Positions 45,641-56,840 of a stretch of DNA of 64,000 nt are shown here, piece after piece (positions within the stretch are counted from its first letter, which is position 1; each line of letters begins with the position of its first letter). Source of the stretch: Mesostigma viride (lineage: Eukaryota; Streptophyta; Mesostigmatophyceae; Mesostigmatales; Mesostigmataceae); contig RPFO01000264.1 in NCBI GenBank assembly GCA_009746045.1, positions 60,001-124,000 of the forward strand. Direction: 5' to 3'. The position numbers and the translations under genes are program-made. A model generated the notes under the pieces. That model saw nothing but the letters and a program-made list of their open reading frames with translations. It made no database searches and had not been told where the DNA came from.

Positions 45641-47290
45641 TCTAGGAGAAAGAGCGTGATCGCTGCAGAAGCCGCGTGGCAGCCGTGGCTGTACCTGTAG
45701 TACGACCTGCATATATAGTCTTGGGCCGGGACGAGCGCCTCCATGGGTTGGATGTCCTCGGCGTTCCGGTTGGCGACCCCGCGTTTGTCATCGATGCTCT
45801 GCGGGCCGCCCTCGAGGCACGCACTGAGGTACTGCCCTTGATTGCGCGCCTTCATGATTCGCAGACCAAGGGTCTGCTTCTGTGGTTTTGCGCTCACCCT
45901 CGCGTCGTTCACTGGCTCCGGGGCGCTCTTCCGGCTCAGGTCCGGCTGGCCGCTGAGGGCCACGACGAACGCATCCAGTCGGCCTTGGCGCAGCTGGTCC
46001 CGGGCCCCGACCTCCCGCCACATGCTATTCGCATTGCCTCCCTGCCTGCACGGATGGGTGGCTGTGGTCTGACTCGTGCCGCCCGGCTGGCCCCAGCAGC
46101 ATTTTTGGGCTCCGTCGCTCAGTCGTGGGCGGAAAGCTGCCGGCTCCTGCCCCTTTTGGCAACGGCAGCGCCTGACCTCCTGGACCCCAGCAGCCCCTTG
46201 CCCTTCGTCACCGCCATCCAGGAGGCCTATGCTGAGATCCAGCAGGCCTGTTCTCCCGTCCGTGCCGCTCAGGCGGTACAGCGCCACCTCCCTCGCGGCA
46301 CTCCCTCGGTCGCCTCCGTTCAATCTCCCGCCGCATTCCCTGCTCGCGTCATCGATAAACACCAGAAAACCTACGCGGGTATTCTGCACACGGCTGATTG
46401 GATTGCTCTTTTCGCGGACCTCAACGCCCAGGGACGTGCGTGGCTGTTCTCGCTTTCCTTGCGGAGTGTGGGCTCGGCGTACCTTCGTGCTCTTCCCATG
46501 GCCCCCCATTCGCCTTGGCTCCCAGCCACTACTCGGTGGCGCTCCGGCACCAGCTATTTGCCCCGCAGCCTCTTGTTCCGGCCGGGCGGCCTTGTGGTAG
46601 CTGTGGGCAGCCGCTGGATCCCACGGGGACTCACTACCTTGCCTGCATGGGGGCCAACAGAATCAGAATTGGTATTTGTATTTGCACACTGTCCTCCTGA
46701 CGGTGGTGCTCGCCATGATTCGGTCGGTTTTCCCCCACGCGAACATCCGGTCCGAGGATGCGGATGGCGCTGCCTTCTATTCCCCCAACCACCGGCCTGA
46801 CATCGTGGTGCTGGACTTTGAGGGGGGTGGCCGGTATCTGCTTATCGACGTTTCGGTGGCGCGGCCCTTGGCTCTTAGCCACGTGGCTGGGGCCTCCCTC
46901 ACGGCAGGTTACACGGCGGACCGGGCGGAGCGGGCCAAGCTCCTGGCCTACGGCGACGTCGGGCACCATCGTGTGGTGCCCTTTGTCCTGGAGGAGTTTG
47001 GGGCCATGGGGCCCCTGACCTCCGCCTTCTTCAAGGAGTGTTGCCGGCTCCGGGAGGACCGGCTGGACCTGGAGGGCCAGCGGGCCCCATGGTCGGCGCG
47101 GACCTGGACGTCATATTGGCGTCAGCGCTTGTCGGTGGCGCTGACTCGGGCCATGGCTGACATCATGCTCCGCCGTACGCGGGCTGATTTTGCGGTGCAG
47201 CAGGGCTATTAGGTTCCTCCCGTTAGGAGTTTCCATTGGTCTTATCGTAGTATAGAGATTTTACATGGCTCTGTATAGAGGTTTATAGCT
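45641..47290 (+). mobile_element. 5'-truncated LINE end with restriction-like endonuclease
   Basis: The sequence begins after the RT core and runs through the zinc cluster and endonuclease to a short 3' UTR. The R2/CRE type, or the Dualen/RandI type known from green algae, would fit. It belongs to a different LINE class from the element at 10-15 kb, which has an EEP endonuclease before RT. Confidence 0.7.
45676..47212 (+). pseudogene. LINE pol C-terminus: RT tail, zinc cluster, restriction-like endonuclease
   Basis: The first frame (45676 on) reads LDVLGVPVGDPAFV, HWLRGALPAQ and LPARMGGCGLTRAARLAPAAFL, typical of the segment after RT in RLE-type LINEs. A CGSCGQPLD...HYLAC zinc cluster lies near 46600-46650 in a second frame. 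The last frame (to 47212) carries RPDIVVLDF and YLLIDVSV, the PD-(D/E)XK-type catalytic signature, then WRQRLSVALTRA. Two frameshifts and the missing RT make this a dead copy. Confidence 0.7.
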
Positions 47291-48256
47291 GGGCGTTTGC
47301 TTTGGTTTGAGTGATTTCACTTTGCTGTAAGTAATTATATTATTAATATTCGGATTTCCCCTTTTTTTCTTGTAAACGTTGGCTGAGCGCCGACGGCTGA
47401 GGCTATGGCGGTACAAGAAGTGCCTCACCAGCCTTGCGCTCAGCATGGGTGCGGGGCTAAAATTTGTTAACCAAATTTCCGGCATCCATGATCCCTGGCT
47501 GCTTAAGGCGGTTGGGATTCATGGCTGCCACTGGCCCGGAATTAATGTCCGGGTGATCGGGGTTTAAATGCGAAGCGGGGGCTGATGCATTATTTAATTG
47601 CTGGTCTGTTTGAAAGAAACGGCCAGCTGGCCGGGTTGGGCAAGGGCTAGCTTGCTTGATGGTTCCGTACCTGGGGATGCTTGCGCCTCGGGTTGGGCTG
47701 TCGGCAGGCTGGCCTGCCTTTGAGTTGTCTCGTACCTGGAAATGCTTGCATTCCGGGTTGGGCTTGGCTTGAGGGCCGCCGCGGCTCGGGGGGGTAAAAA
47801 ATTTAAGTCACCGTTGTGGGACACGGAGCCTCGGCGCAGGAGGCAAGGGCTGAAAACCAACTTGATTTCGTAATCAGTGGTATTTCCACTTTTTTGTACG
47901 GAAGGAGTGTTTATGTGCTCGGCACTAGGTTGGTTGCTTTTCAAAAAAGTTGTAAACTGGGCGTCGGCTGGAATCAGCGGCGCCAGTCAGCAGCTTTTGC
48001 TTTGACTTTGTGTTCCGCGACAGCACCCCTTAGCGGACCAGAGAAGAGGTCGGCAACGAGGTCAGCGGGGGCCCCCGAGTGGGGTCAAAAATGCGAGCTG
48101 TGTCGATCGACAGTGCATGAGTTTTTGTGCATTCACAGTCGCTGGGAATTAAATCTGTTTTCTGGCAACGGAGAGCGCCCATCGCGACAGGACAGCTTTT
48201 GACGGGAAAGGAAATGGTGCTTCTTTAGCGGACCGGAGGGCCAGGAAGGGGAGGTT

Positions 48257-48382
48257 GGGTAATCGCGAGCCATGCCTAAGGAGTTCTTAATAGCGGTTCT
48301 GTAACCGCTACCTGTCTGTATGCATCTACTTATTGTTTTAACAAAGATGCTGGTGACTATGGTGAGCAAACGGGTGTATGAA
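48257..48382 (+). repeat. 126-bp direct repeat, copy 1
   Basis: Identical by eye to 48832-48957. It contains TAGCGGTTCTGTAACCGCTA, an 8-bp stem with a 4-base loop. Confidence 0.9.
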
Positions 48383-48831
48383 TCGGATTTCTTTGAAAAG
48401 AGTTTCTCGAAGTGAGGCGGGGAATAAGGCCGCTCACGGGAGCCGCCTGGATGGTCGGCTGAACCGGGCGGGTTTGGCAGATGTAACCGGATTTGGCTAA
48501 TGGCTGGCGACCTGGAATTGTTAGTAGGGGCAGTGGCCCTATTGTGCTACAATCTCGAAACAATCTTATGCTTAAAGTTTGACAGGGCCGGGTTTGTTGA
48601 ACCGGTTTGTTGAATGATAATTAGAACCTTTCGGAAAGGGTATTTGATTGGTTGTTGTTTTTGTGGTACGGTAGGTGTCGCTACATTCTCAGGTTGGCGT
48701 GTTAAGTTAAGCTCGGTTGCTGATGTCAGCCCCGTGCTAGGGCGGTTTGACTACTTTGGCGGCGTAGTGACATTGTTGTGGTCTTTTTTCTTGTCCCACC
48801 CACCCACCCTCTTTGGTGGCCTGGTCTGCGC

Positions 48832-48957
48832 GGGTAATCGCGAGCCATGCCTAAGGAGTTCTTAATAGCGGTTCTGTAACCGCTACCTGTCTGTATGCAT
48901 CTACTTATTGTTTTAACAAAGATGCTGGTGACTATGGTGAGCAAACGGGTGTATGAA
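48832..48957 (+). repeat. 126-bp direct repeat, copy 2
   Basis: Second exact copy, 575 bp to the right of copy 1. The sequence between and beyond the copies differs. Confidence 0.9.
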
Positions 48958-49209
48958 ATATGGATACTGTATTTGGATACTGGGTTGTTTATCAATTCTG
49001 GTTTTAATTTATTTAGTGTACCTGGTGTTGGCATGCCAACTCAGTGCTAAACTACTTTATGCACAATGATGCAACTTGATGCTATAGTGACGTGCCACGA
49101 TGTAACTTTATTAACTTCACCATTAGTCATGGGGTCAATAGGATTGCTCATTATGCCATGTTAACATGAACCATGGGTTACGTAATAGTGAAAACAGTAA
49201 TCATGATGC

Positions 49210-49554
49210 AGTTAAAGCCCGACCGGCTCAGCTATGGCGGTCGGTCACGTTGAGCTTGGGATAAGGTGAACACAGAGAACTACTGTCGGAGCTGGCCCAC
49301 CACTGGTTTATGTCTTAGCCAGCAAACCCTATCCGGTTAGCCGTAACCGTGGGACAAGCTAGCCGTCCGTACTGACCCGGATAAGGCCCCGGACTGGGGC
49401 CTAGGTGGCGCCGGCCCTAGGCGCCGCCCTTAGACCGGTCGCCCGCATCGGACCGCCGGATTATAGCCGGCGGCTGAGCGGACGCTAGCGGATGGCGTGC
49501 GGACGGACATGGGGAACTCAGAGCCAGATCCTAGGGCTCTAGAGTTACTCAACT
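49210..49554 (-). repeat. Copia-1 3' LTR
   Basis: 345 bp. On the - strand it starts AGTTGAGTAAC and ends CTTTAACT. A purine-rich stretch (CAAAGAACAAAAGAG) lies just upstream of it on the - strand. Confidence 0.9.
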
Positions 49555-49931
49555 CCGACATACTCTTTTGTTCTTTGATTAATTATCAAAATAATTACAT
49601 CAAATGCAGATCATACAAAACCCTCTAAGGTAGGGAACTCAAGGGGGCCTCAAGGCCGTCAAAATCACCACGGTATCGACCCGCGCCCTTGTGATCACAC
49701 ATGAATAGTGATGTAATAAGTAGCGAGAAAAAAACAACTATGCCACCAGACAAAAGGTGACCCATTTATTAGGACCAGTGACCCGCCGACGGGCCCAAGG
49801 CACCGTCCAACGTGGCTAGGGTATGGTCAGGACAAGCAAAAAAACTACCACCATGATATTCGTGAATGCTAGCAACACAGGGTGAGTTATGGCTGTATTC
49901 ATAAAGCGCCCGAGCCGTAACCCTGTGTGGC
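49555..49931 (-). other. Copia-1 3' untranslated region
   Basis: Non-coding interval between the RNase H stop and the 3' LTR; nothing else is seen. Confidence 0.6.
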
Positions 49932-52250
49932 TCACGGGTGTTGCATCGTCATGCGCTTGCGCAACACTGCGTACTGCGGGGCAGCCTCCCGCGCCTCCTT
50001 GGTGAGTGCATCCGCGGGATTGAGTTCATCCGCGATGTGCTGGAGACGCGTGACGCAGGAGGCCGCCTCAGCGAGTACGAGGTAATCAACGTCCTGTGAC
50101 CGCGCATAGGGATTGTCAAGGAAGGCCAAACAACTTTGTGAGTCAGTGTGCACCGTGCTAGTCCAGTGAAGAGTGAACCCACACGAGCCAAATACCCAAC
50201 CCAGCAAGTACCGCAGCCACATGCCATGTGAGATAGCTGAAACAATGCCCCGGCATTCAGCCGTGTTGGGGCTAGTGGCAATGCGGCTGTGCAAGCGCGA
50301 GTACCAATCTAACAACATGCCAGGCTGGCCCTCATTGCTGATAAAGAACAGCGCCCCCATGCGGGCCCGCACTTGGCTGACTGTGCGCGTCTCTAGATTA
50401 GCATCCGTCACTATCTCGAGGTGCACCGGCTGTGAGCAATCGAGCCCACGAAGCACAATGCCGGGCGTCATGGCCAGCTGCCGCCGAACATGAATGGACC
50501 CTAGTCCTTCCAGCACATCATCGGGCAGGCGAGCGAGCACTGCCAAATCAGGTGCCACCGTGTCCGCCAACCACCCGAGCTTGCCCTTAACCGAGGGCCC
50601 ATGGGTTGCCAACAGCGGGGACGGGAGGTCGGCCAGCAGGTCAACCACATAGTTGCGGCTATCCTGCATGTGCATGACCCATTCGCCAGAACGCGAATCC
50701 CGCTGCAACGTAGACTGCACGCCGCAAAACACCACGGGTTTACCCTCCTCATGATCCACCGCCCTGCCCAGGGGAAACTTAGCCGCCACTGCAGCAAGAA
50801 ACTGGGTAGCAAAGGTGCGAGGTGCCACCAGCTTGAAGTCATCGCCATGCCACACGAAGAGGGCTGGCTCGCCAGGGACGCCGGTGGGGACCACAAAGAA
50901 GTTAGGATCCGCGCGATGGTACGTGGCCCCTAAGCTCTGCAAGACCTCCTCCGCGGAAATGCGGAAGATGATGGGAGAGCTCTGCAGCCCCTCCACCCCT
51001 GTCAACAGCTCGATATACTCGCTGCCAATGGTGCCATCCTGCCAGACCACCGGGACCTTCACCACGTAGCGGGTGCCTTGCCATGTTTGCTGCGCGACCC
51101 CAGCGTCGCTGTGGAGGAATGCCCGCTGAAAGTCACCGCACCACATCCCGTAGTCCTTGCCCGCGTTCCGCTTGCCCAAGTAGATGACCGTCAGTAGCCG
51201 ATGCGAAACATGGTTGAGCCCAGGGGTATAAAGATCCTTGGCGTCCAGCGGGGAGGACCCCTTCGTCTCCGTGACCACGGGCCTTACCCGGAACACCACC
51301 GAAGAGTTGGTCTCGTCCGGCTTGTAGGTGAGCACGAACTTCAACCGCAACCGCGTGGCCCCGGCTGGCACACTCTCCAATCCTCGGTAGACCTCGCGCT
51401 CTCGCCACTGCTCCTTGGCTCGAATGAACGCGTCGCGCCACAAAGCAAACTTGAGAGGATCTTGACAGTCCAGGACAAGTTGCTCCCACGTCACAGGGCT
51501 ATCCGCCGCCAGTGAGTGTGAGTGGAGGCCGAAGCTGCGCGGGTGCCAATCCTGAGGCTGAATGATGGACTGGACGAGCGGCGGTGTGGAAAACGCCGCC
51601 ATCGGTAAGCGCCGCACGACGCCGGGCTGCCCGACCACCACCCCCAATGGAGCGTGGTACTCGCGAAGCGGGATGCTGCCCACCCCCGCGACTGACAGCA
51701 AGTCAGCGGACACTGAGAACCCCGGGTATGATACGAAAGGTTCGCCCAGCAAGGCCACATCCTCGTAGCCATCCACGACGTGAAACGGCGTGTCAATGCC
51801 CAACACCGGCAGCACCACCATCCCGGTAACTTGATATGCCGAAGTGCCTGCAAAGTCGGTCACCGATTTGTACGGCGACTCTAGCACTGGATACAGGGTG
51901 GCTGCCCGACGAGAGATAATAGACACGGATGCTTGCGTGTCCACAGCCACCAGCTGCCACGGTCTACACGTAGGAAACAAGGCTGACTTAACCGGCCTGA
52001 CCCCCTGTGAGAGAGTTTTGACCTGAGCCACCCCTGATGCAGCTTTCGCTTTAAGCGCCTGAGCACGCCACAAGGCCGTGACCGTTGAAGCCAGGTCCCT
52101 AGGTGGGCGAGGCGCATGGGCAGGACCCTGACCCTCCGGCGAGGCCACGCTAGGCGGGCCTCCCACATTATCCGTGGCTAGCACAGGAGGTGAGTCACTA
52201 CGTGCACTAGGTCCCGTCAAACCCACCCCATCCTCATCCCACCCATCCAC
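49932..52250 (-). CDS. Copia-1 protease-like, RT and RNase H ORF
   Basis: A 772-residue open frame. Residues about 95-215 are retropepsin-like (AVDTQASVSII at plus 51926-51949, then hydrophobic strands PVLGIDTPFHVV and ALLGEPFV). The Copia-type RT follows, with GDFQRAFLH (motif A) and FVWHGDDFKLV (catalytic DD, 50838-50849). The RNase H part holds VTDANL, NTAECRGIV, HTDSQSCLAF and NPADALTK. It begins in a frame overlapping the end of the gag-integrase ORF by 34 nt, an arrangement also seen in Copia-2. The product would copy the element RNA to DNA in virus-like particles. Confidence 0.85.
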   Translation of the reverse strand: MDGWDEDGVGLTGPSARSDSPPVLATDNVGGPPSVASPEGQGPAHAPRPPRDLASTVTALWRAQALKAKAASGVAQVKTLSQGVRPVKSALFPTCRPWQLVAVDTQASVSIISRRAATLYPVLESPYKSVTDFAGTSAYQVTGMVVLPVLGIDTPFHVVDGYEDVALLGEPFVSYPGFSVSADLLSVAGVGSIPLREYHAPLGVVVGQPGVVRRLPMAAFSTPPLVQSIIQPQDWHPRSFGLHSHSLAADSPVTWEQLVLDCQDPLKFALWRDAFIRAKEQWREREVYRGLESVPAGATRLRLKFVLTYKPDETNSSVVFRVRPVVTETKGSSPLDAKDLYTPGLNHVSHRLLTVIYLGKRNAGKDYGMWCGDFQRAFLHSDAGVAQQTWQGTRYVVKVPVVWQDGTIGSEYIELLTGVEGLQSSPIIFRISAEEVLQSLGATYHRADPNFFVVPTGVPGEPALFVWHGDDFKLVAPRTFATQFLAAVAAKFPLGRAVDHEEGKPVVFCGVQSTLQRDSRSGEWVMHMQDSRNYVVDLLADLPSPLLATHGPSVKGKLGWLADTVAPDLAVLARLPDDVLEGLGSIHVRRQLAMTPGIVLRGLDCSQPVHLEIVTDANLETRTVSQVRARMGALFFISNEGQPGMLLDWYSRLHSRIATSPNTAECRGIVSAISHGMWLRYLLGWVFGSCGFTLHWTSTVHTDSQSCLAFLDNPYARSQDVDYLVLAEAASCVTRLQHIADELNPADALTKEAREAAPQYAVLRKRMTMQHP

Positions 52251-54928
52251 GGGGTCATATTGGGGCCCAGGGGAGGGGGGGGTGTAGCTGTGTCTGCCCC
52301 TGGGAGCGACCCGTGGGGTACCACCTCAGATGCTACGACAGGCGCATTATCCTTCACTACCCACCCCAGTGCCCTGTTGGCTGCCAGCTCACTCTCCATG
52401 CTATCCCCTTGCTTATAGCCTGCCACCGATGCCCATGGTACCCTATACACCCGATCATTCCACTCTATGTCTATGACCCGCAGCGGCCAGTCTAACTTTG
52501 TGATGGCCCCAGGCCCCTGCATGGTGCCCCGTTTGCCGCTGGGCGAGCTCTCCTTGTGGAACATGACCAACTGCCCGACCTCAAAAGCGCTAGACAAATC
52601 AGGCAGCGTGGCATCCTTGAGCCGCAGCTTGGCGGCGGTATCCTGTAGATGCTGTTGGTATGCCTCTACTACCTCGGGTGAGTAGGTGCCCGCTGACAGC
52701 CCCCGAGGCGTGACTAGCCCAAAGCCCTTGACATCAAGCACGTGCCTATGGTTGCACACATGCATGAGCTCCTTGCACCACGCCGTCTTGACCGCGTAGG
52801 ATTTGCCATGTGGGTTATCCTGTCGCTTGGCTGCCACAGTCTTGACATAGCTTACAGTGCGATCTATCATGCCCATATTGCCGTGATCCTCACGCCCCAC
52901 GATGACCACGGCCTCCATCCCCGGCAAACCTTGCACACAGCGGAACTGCTGGTCTAGCATGAGCTCCACTACGGGATGAAAGAAAGCCAGGCTGATCTTG
53001 ATAGCCCTGTGCAGGTCAGCCTCATACATGTGGGGCAGCGGCTCAATGTAGGTGGCCTTGCTGAACCTATCCTTGACTATGAAATAGGTGTCCCCCCCTT
53101 CCATGTGCATGACATCCCCCACAAGGTACCCTCGCTCCAAGGGTGGAGTCTTGGCATGCCGCCTACGCGACTTCTTCCTGATCTTGATGCAGGCAGGACA
53201 CTGAGCACGCACATTCTTCAGCTCGTTGTATAAAGGTGCCCCCAACATGTGTGCCCCCTCTACCTCGGCTTGGGCCTCATGCCCGTATGCACGGTGCATC
53301 TGGTATGCTAACAGTTTCAGGGTGACAGCCTGAGGTGCAGTGGCATTGTCAGGGTTCTCAACAGGTGGGGTGACTACTGGGGTAGTGACATTGGCTAACT
53401 GGGCAGCTTCAGAGGCTGCACGAAAGGCCGCCCGTGTGAGCACCTTGCCAATGTGAAGATCCACACTAGGGTGGTGTGTACCGAGAACATCTGCCCGCCC
53501 AGCATTCTCTTGCACTGTCACAACATTCCTCATAGGCCCAACCGCCCCAGTATCTAGCTGGGGTGCTGCAGTAGTGCTTGGTCGCTCGGCGTTGTACACA
53601 CCCGACCTAGAAGACACCACATTGCTTAGGTCACGCATTGTAGACCCGTGCTCAGGAAGCACGTGATCCTGGCGCGACAGAGCCAGAGCAGCATCAACGG
53701 ATTGCGTGAGCACATCACGGAAGGAGACAGAGGATGCAGTCACGTTGCTTTTAGGAACGACGTCAGGCTCTACGACGGCCCGGTTCAGCGTGACGCATTG
53801 AGCAAAAGAAGGGGTATCGAGCGTGCTCTCACCTGACTTTCGTGCTGCCCGTCGCTCTGCCCACTCCTCGCGTGTGCCGTGGACGACGATGCGCTTGGCC
53901 TTGCACGCCTCCACGCTGTGACCACGCAGAACGTCGTGGCACTTGCGGCAAAGGTTGTCCTCGAGCTCCAGGTCCGGGCGAACTCGGCAGTCATCCCGGA
54001 CATGGCGACGTCCGAAGCAGCGCTCACAGCGTTGCTTGCGGTCAGTAGACGCCCCCTGCTGCCGCTTGGCCGGGGGATTATCACCCTGCTTGGCGTCGCC
54101 ACCATGCCCGCGCTTGCGCCCTCGCTGGCCCCCGTTGTTGCCGTGGCCGACGACCTTTTTCAGGATGGCCGTAAGCTCCGACCGCGTAATGGGAGCCTCT
54201 GCGCCTGAAGAAGAAGACGCGCCGGCATCCACCTTGCGCAGGGATGGTAGAGCAGCCGAGGCAGCCGGCTTGGACTGCGCACTCTTGAAGCATGAAATCA
54301 GATACAGCATGCCCTCGTCGAAACTGACGGCACTCTTCTTTTTGAGTTCCGTCGCTATGGTCAGATGCACATCCGACGAGAGGTCGCATTTCTTGAGAAA
54401 GCGATTGCACAGGAAAATGGGCTTGAGAGTATCTAGCAGCTTGTGCTTGTGCACGAAGACCTGGAAATCACGTGCAGCCCCGGGCAAATTTGCCTTATTA
54501 ACTGCATAGCCCTCGAAGTCGTTGAAGGCTTGCTCGTCGGCCTCTTCCTTAGACCGCGACAAGTGGGCATCTAGACCGTTGTAAAAAACTTCCCAGGTTT
54601 GTTTGTTGTCGTCCGCAATGCAAACTAGATTGGCAATGTTTGGGTGCTTTGTTGTACTGCAGAATACTGCACGGAACTTGCCAATCAGCTCCGAATCTTT
54701 GTCTGCGCGTCCATCGCGCAGACGCTTGAGAGCAGCTAGAAAATCTGCTGCGTCGTCCGCCGTATAGTCGGCCGGTAGATCTGCGGGCACCTCCGTTTGC
54801 TTGAGAGGGCCGCGATTTAGTGCATCGTCAGCAGCCAGCATGAGATGCTTGAACTGCTTGGCCAGTTCCGGTTGCGCCACGAGGGTTTGCATCAACCTCG
54901 TGGCCTCGTCCGCACTAAAGCGTGGCAG
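52217..54928 (-). CDS. Copia-1 gag and integrase ORF, main part
   Basis: Reading from 54928 on the - strand: a helical capsid-like gag (VLPRFSADEATRLMQ to LDTLKPIFLCNRFLKKC), then two zinc knuckles (C..C....H....C at 53990-54033 and C..C......H....C at 53899-53958). A long linker follows, then the integrase zinc-binding part (HRAYGHE, CPACIKIRKKS) and an integrase core-like region around plus 52840-53100, ending in a chromo/SH3-like basic tail. The first 23 codons of gag lie at 63427-63493, beyond the nested Copia-2; the long open frame at this side continues artefactually into the Copia-2 LTR. Confidence 0.8.
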   Translation of the reverse strand: MPRFSADEATRLMQTLVAQPELAKQFKHLMLAADDALNRGPLKQTEVPADLPADYTADDAADFLAALKRLRDGRADKDSELIGKFRAVFCSTTKHPNIANLVCIADDNKQTWEVFYNGLDAHLSRSKEEADEQAFNDFEGYAVNKANLPGAARDFQVFVHKHKLLDTLKPIFLCNRFLKKCDLSSDVHLTIATELKKKSAVSFDEGMLYLISCFKSAQSKPAASAALPSLRKVDAGASSSSGAEAPITRSELTAILKKVVGHGNNGGQRGRKRGHGGDAKQGDNPPAKRQQGASTDRKQRCERCFGRRHVRDDCRVRPDLELEDNLCRKCHDVLRGHSVEACKAKRIVVHGTREEWAERRAARKSGESTLDTPSFAQCVTLNRAVVEPDVVPKSNVTASSVSFRDVLTQSVDAALALSRQDHVLPEHGSTMRDLSNVVSSRSGVYNAERPSTTAAPQLDTGAVGPMRNVVTVQENAGRADVLGTHHPSVDLHIGKVLTRAAFRAASEAAQLANVTTPVVTPPVENPDNATAPQAVTLKLLAYQMHRAYGHEAQAEVEGAHMLGAPLYNELKNVRAQCPACIKIRKKSRRRHAKTPPLERGYLVGDVMHMEGGDTYFIVKDRFSKATYIEPLPHMYEADLHRAIKISLAFFHPVVELMLDQQFRCVQGLPGMEAVVIVGREDHGNMGMIDRTVSYVKTVAAKRQDNPHGKSYAVKTAWCKELMHVCNHRHVLDVKGFGLVTPRGLSAGTYSPEVVEAYQQHLQDTAAKLRLKDATLPDLSSAFEVGQLVMFHKESSPSGKRGTMQGPGAITKLDWPLRVIDIEWNDRVYRVPWASVAGYKQGDSMESELAANRALGWVVKDNAPVVASEVVPHGSLPGADTATPPPPLGPNMTPWMGGMRMGWV

Positions 54929-54933
54929 GACGG

Positions 54934-55578
54934 AGTTAGCATTTTGGGCAACCAATATGCTAAGTGGATGCAGTTTGGAAAGACCTTTCCAACGCCGTGC
55001 TGACCGCCTGAAACAGACAAGGGACGAGAAAGATATCAAGTCCCGAAGTCCTAGCCGTCCGTGGCCGACTAGGGTGCAGTCCTCTGGTGTAGTGGACAGG
55101 ACACGTGGCAGGCCGTGCCTGCACAGGCTTAGCCTGTCTATCACGTGACTGTGGTCCACGTAGACCAGGAGGAGCAGCAGCCTGTGACTAGTAGGGTACT
55201 GGAGCTGGCACAGGGCTGCAAGGATACTAGGCCTTGCAGGCTTGTGACAGGTCCTGTACTTCCTAGGTTGCAGAGTCTAGGCAAATCCAGTTCGTCCTGG
55301 CTCTGCACTGATGCCAGTGGACGTTGAGGATTTGCTTGCACGCCTGCACGTGCCTCGTCACACCGATGGGAACGAGGAACAACGCAAAGGATATAGCTTG
55401 GTCATGGGGGATGACCAGCTATCTCGGAAAGCACGAACCGTGGGTGCCACCTTGGTCGTGGAAGTGCCCATTGTGGTCGTGGCCTGGTGAACAGATTTAA
55501 GGTTGCTGCCTTGCAACATTGGCTAAGACGCGCTGTGAAAGATCAAGAGCTCACATACGTTGGGAGCTCTTTCTAACT
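54934..55578 (+). repeat. Copia-2 5' LTR
   Basis: 645 bp with AGTTAGC...CTAACT ends. Confidence 0.9.
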
Positions 55579-55603
55579 CGTATTATTGTCTCCTTACTTC
55601 TTC

Positions 55604-56745
55604 ATGTCCAACGTGCCGAGGGAACAGGCCATTGAGCCTTCGCAAAGCCAGAGCTCGCAGCCGCAGCTTCGGGTAGGAGCCCCGGAGCGATCACGACCTT
55701 TTCATCCCTACGCTCATCCGAGCACCGCATCAACCTTCGTCCAGGCGGCGTACCTGGCAAGGGGGCTGGCGAAGAAAGGTTGGGTAGCAGTTTGCGGAAC
55801 TGCAGCAGGGCCGGCGGCGAGCGACCCCATTGTGATGCAGATTGAGGCTTCGACAGCTCCCGGCGAATTGTCGCGAGAGGCCGTCGAAAAGTTTGTGTCA
55901 ATACGGGACGAGCTGTCCTCGACCATTTACGGTCTGGAGGTGGCTCACCAGGGCGGGCACGTGACCGTGTCGCAGCTGGATTTGGCGCGGGAGGCACTGG
56001 GCCAGATCGTGGCCATTGGACTGGGAGCAGCGCGACTGTTCAACCATCAGGTGGCAACGTCTGTGCTGGGCGCGGGAGTTGAAGTCCCGGACGTGATCAG
56101 GCAAGCGCAGGCGCGCGAAGTCGACAACCCCTGGTCGACGCAGAGGTGGTTTCACAAACGTGCGAACACCTCGTGAACATTCTTTTGCAGGAGTCACGGG
56201 GAAACGCAGACCGGTGGGTGATAACCACACGACCATTTGGGATTTGGTCAACACTCGACACACCGCGGGCGGCGGAACCAGACGCACACGATCCAGTGGT
56301 CGAGGTCATCACGGGTCGGGAGGTAACGCCAGAAGACTTCCATTACCAATTCGTTGATCAGCCAGAGGGGATCATCGAACGTTCATCTCAGCAGATAGAT
56401 CAAGGCGACGGTACCACAGAAGGGTACGCTGCACGACGTCGTGCTGAGCTGCACGTCCCGCAAGAGCCCGAACACGACTACGGTGGTCGTGGGGCTTGCA
56501 ACGACAAGCGGGGTGGTGGAACGCGGTGGGTGAGGAACCTTGAGTGGGATCGCTCGAGTGGGAGCGAGCCCCGGATCCCAGTGGAGAAATCTGCAGACGG
56601 GCGACCCGTTAGCAGAGTGTTTGGACCCTACGCCGACGGGAGGACGCCGCTGGCAGCGACGAGGAGCGGCCAGAGACGCCCATCGCAGCCACTGCTCAAG
56701 AGCGAGAGCTGGAGGCAGCGAACCAAGCAGGTGCTGAGTCAGTAG
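55604..56745 (+). pseudogene. Copia-2 extra ORF upstream of gag (fossil)
   Basis: It starts MSNVPREQAIEPSQS and is the counterpart of 32681-33829. Shared stretches include STFVQAAY, RGLA, QGGHVT, ITGR, SSQQID and RRRAEL. It is broken. No known domain is recognised; see the related copy for what can be said of the protein. Confidence 0.6.
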
Positions 56746-56840
56746 CTGGGACGGTGCCCACGGCATCCCCAGCGACGCCAGTGCTTGAGTCAGTTCTTCC
56801 TTTTTCCTTCGCCTTTATTGTTGTGTCCCCACTGTATATA

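Larger units (their letters stand above)
47291..49204 (+). other. 1.9-kb spacer without a recognised gene
   Basis: The stretch is AT-richer and only short frames are open. It contains the 126-bp direct repeats described separately, GCTTGC(C/A)TNCGGGTTGGGCT-type words at 47680-47770, and no family I recognise. Confidence 0.4.

Noticed and set aside
47379-48865. Short frames of 62-128 codons in the 47-49 kb spacer
   Set aside because: No family likeness, no codon bias and no support from context.
52217-55159. The N-terminal extension of the Copia-1 gag frame (54929-55159)
   Set aside because: That part is antisense Copia-2 LTR, read through by chance at the nested insertion; it is not gag.
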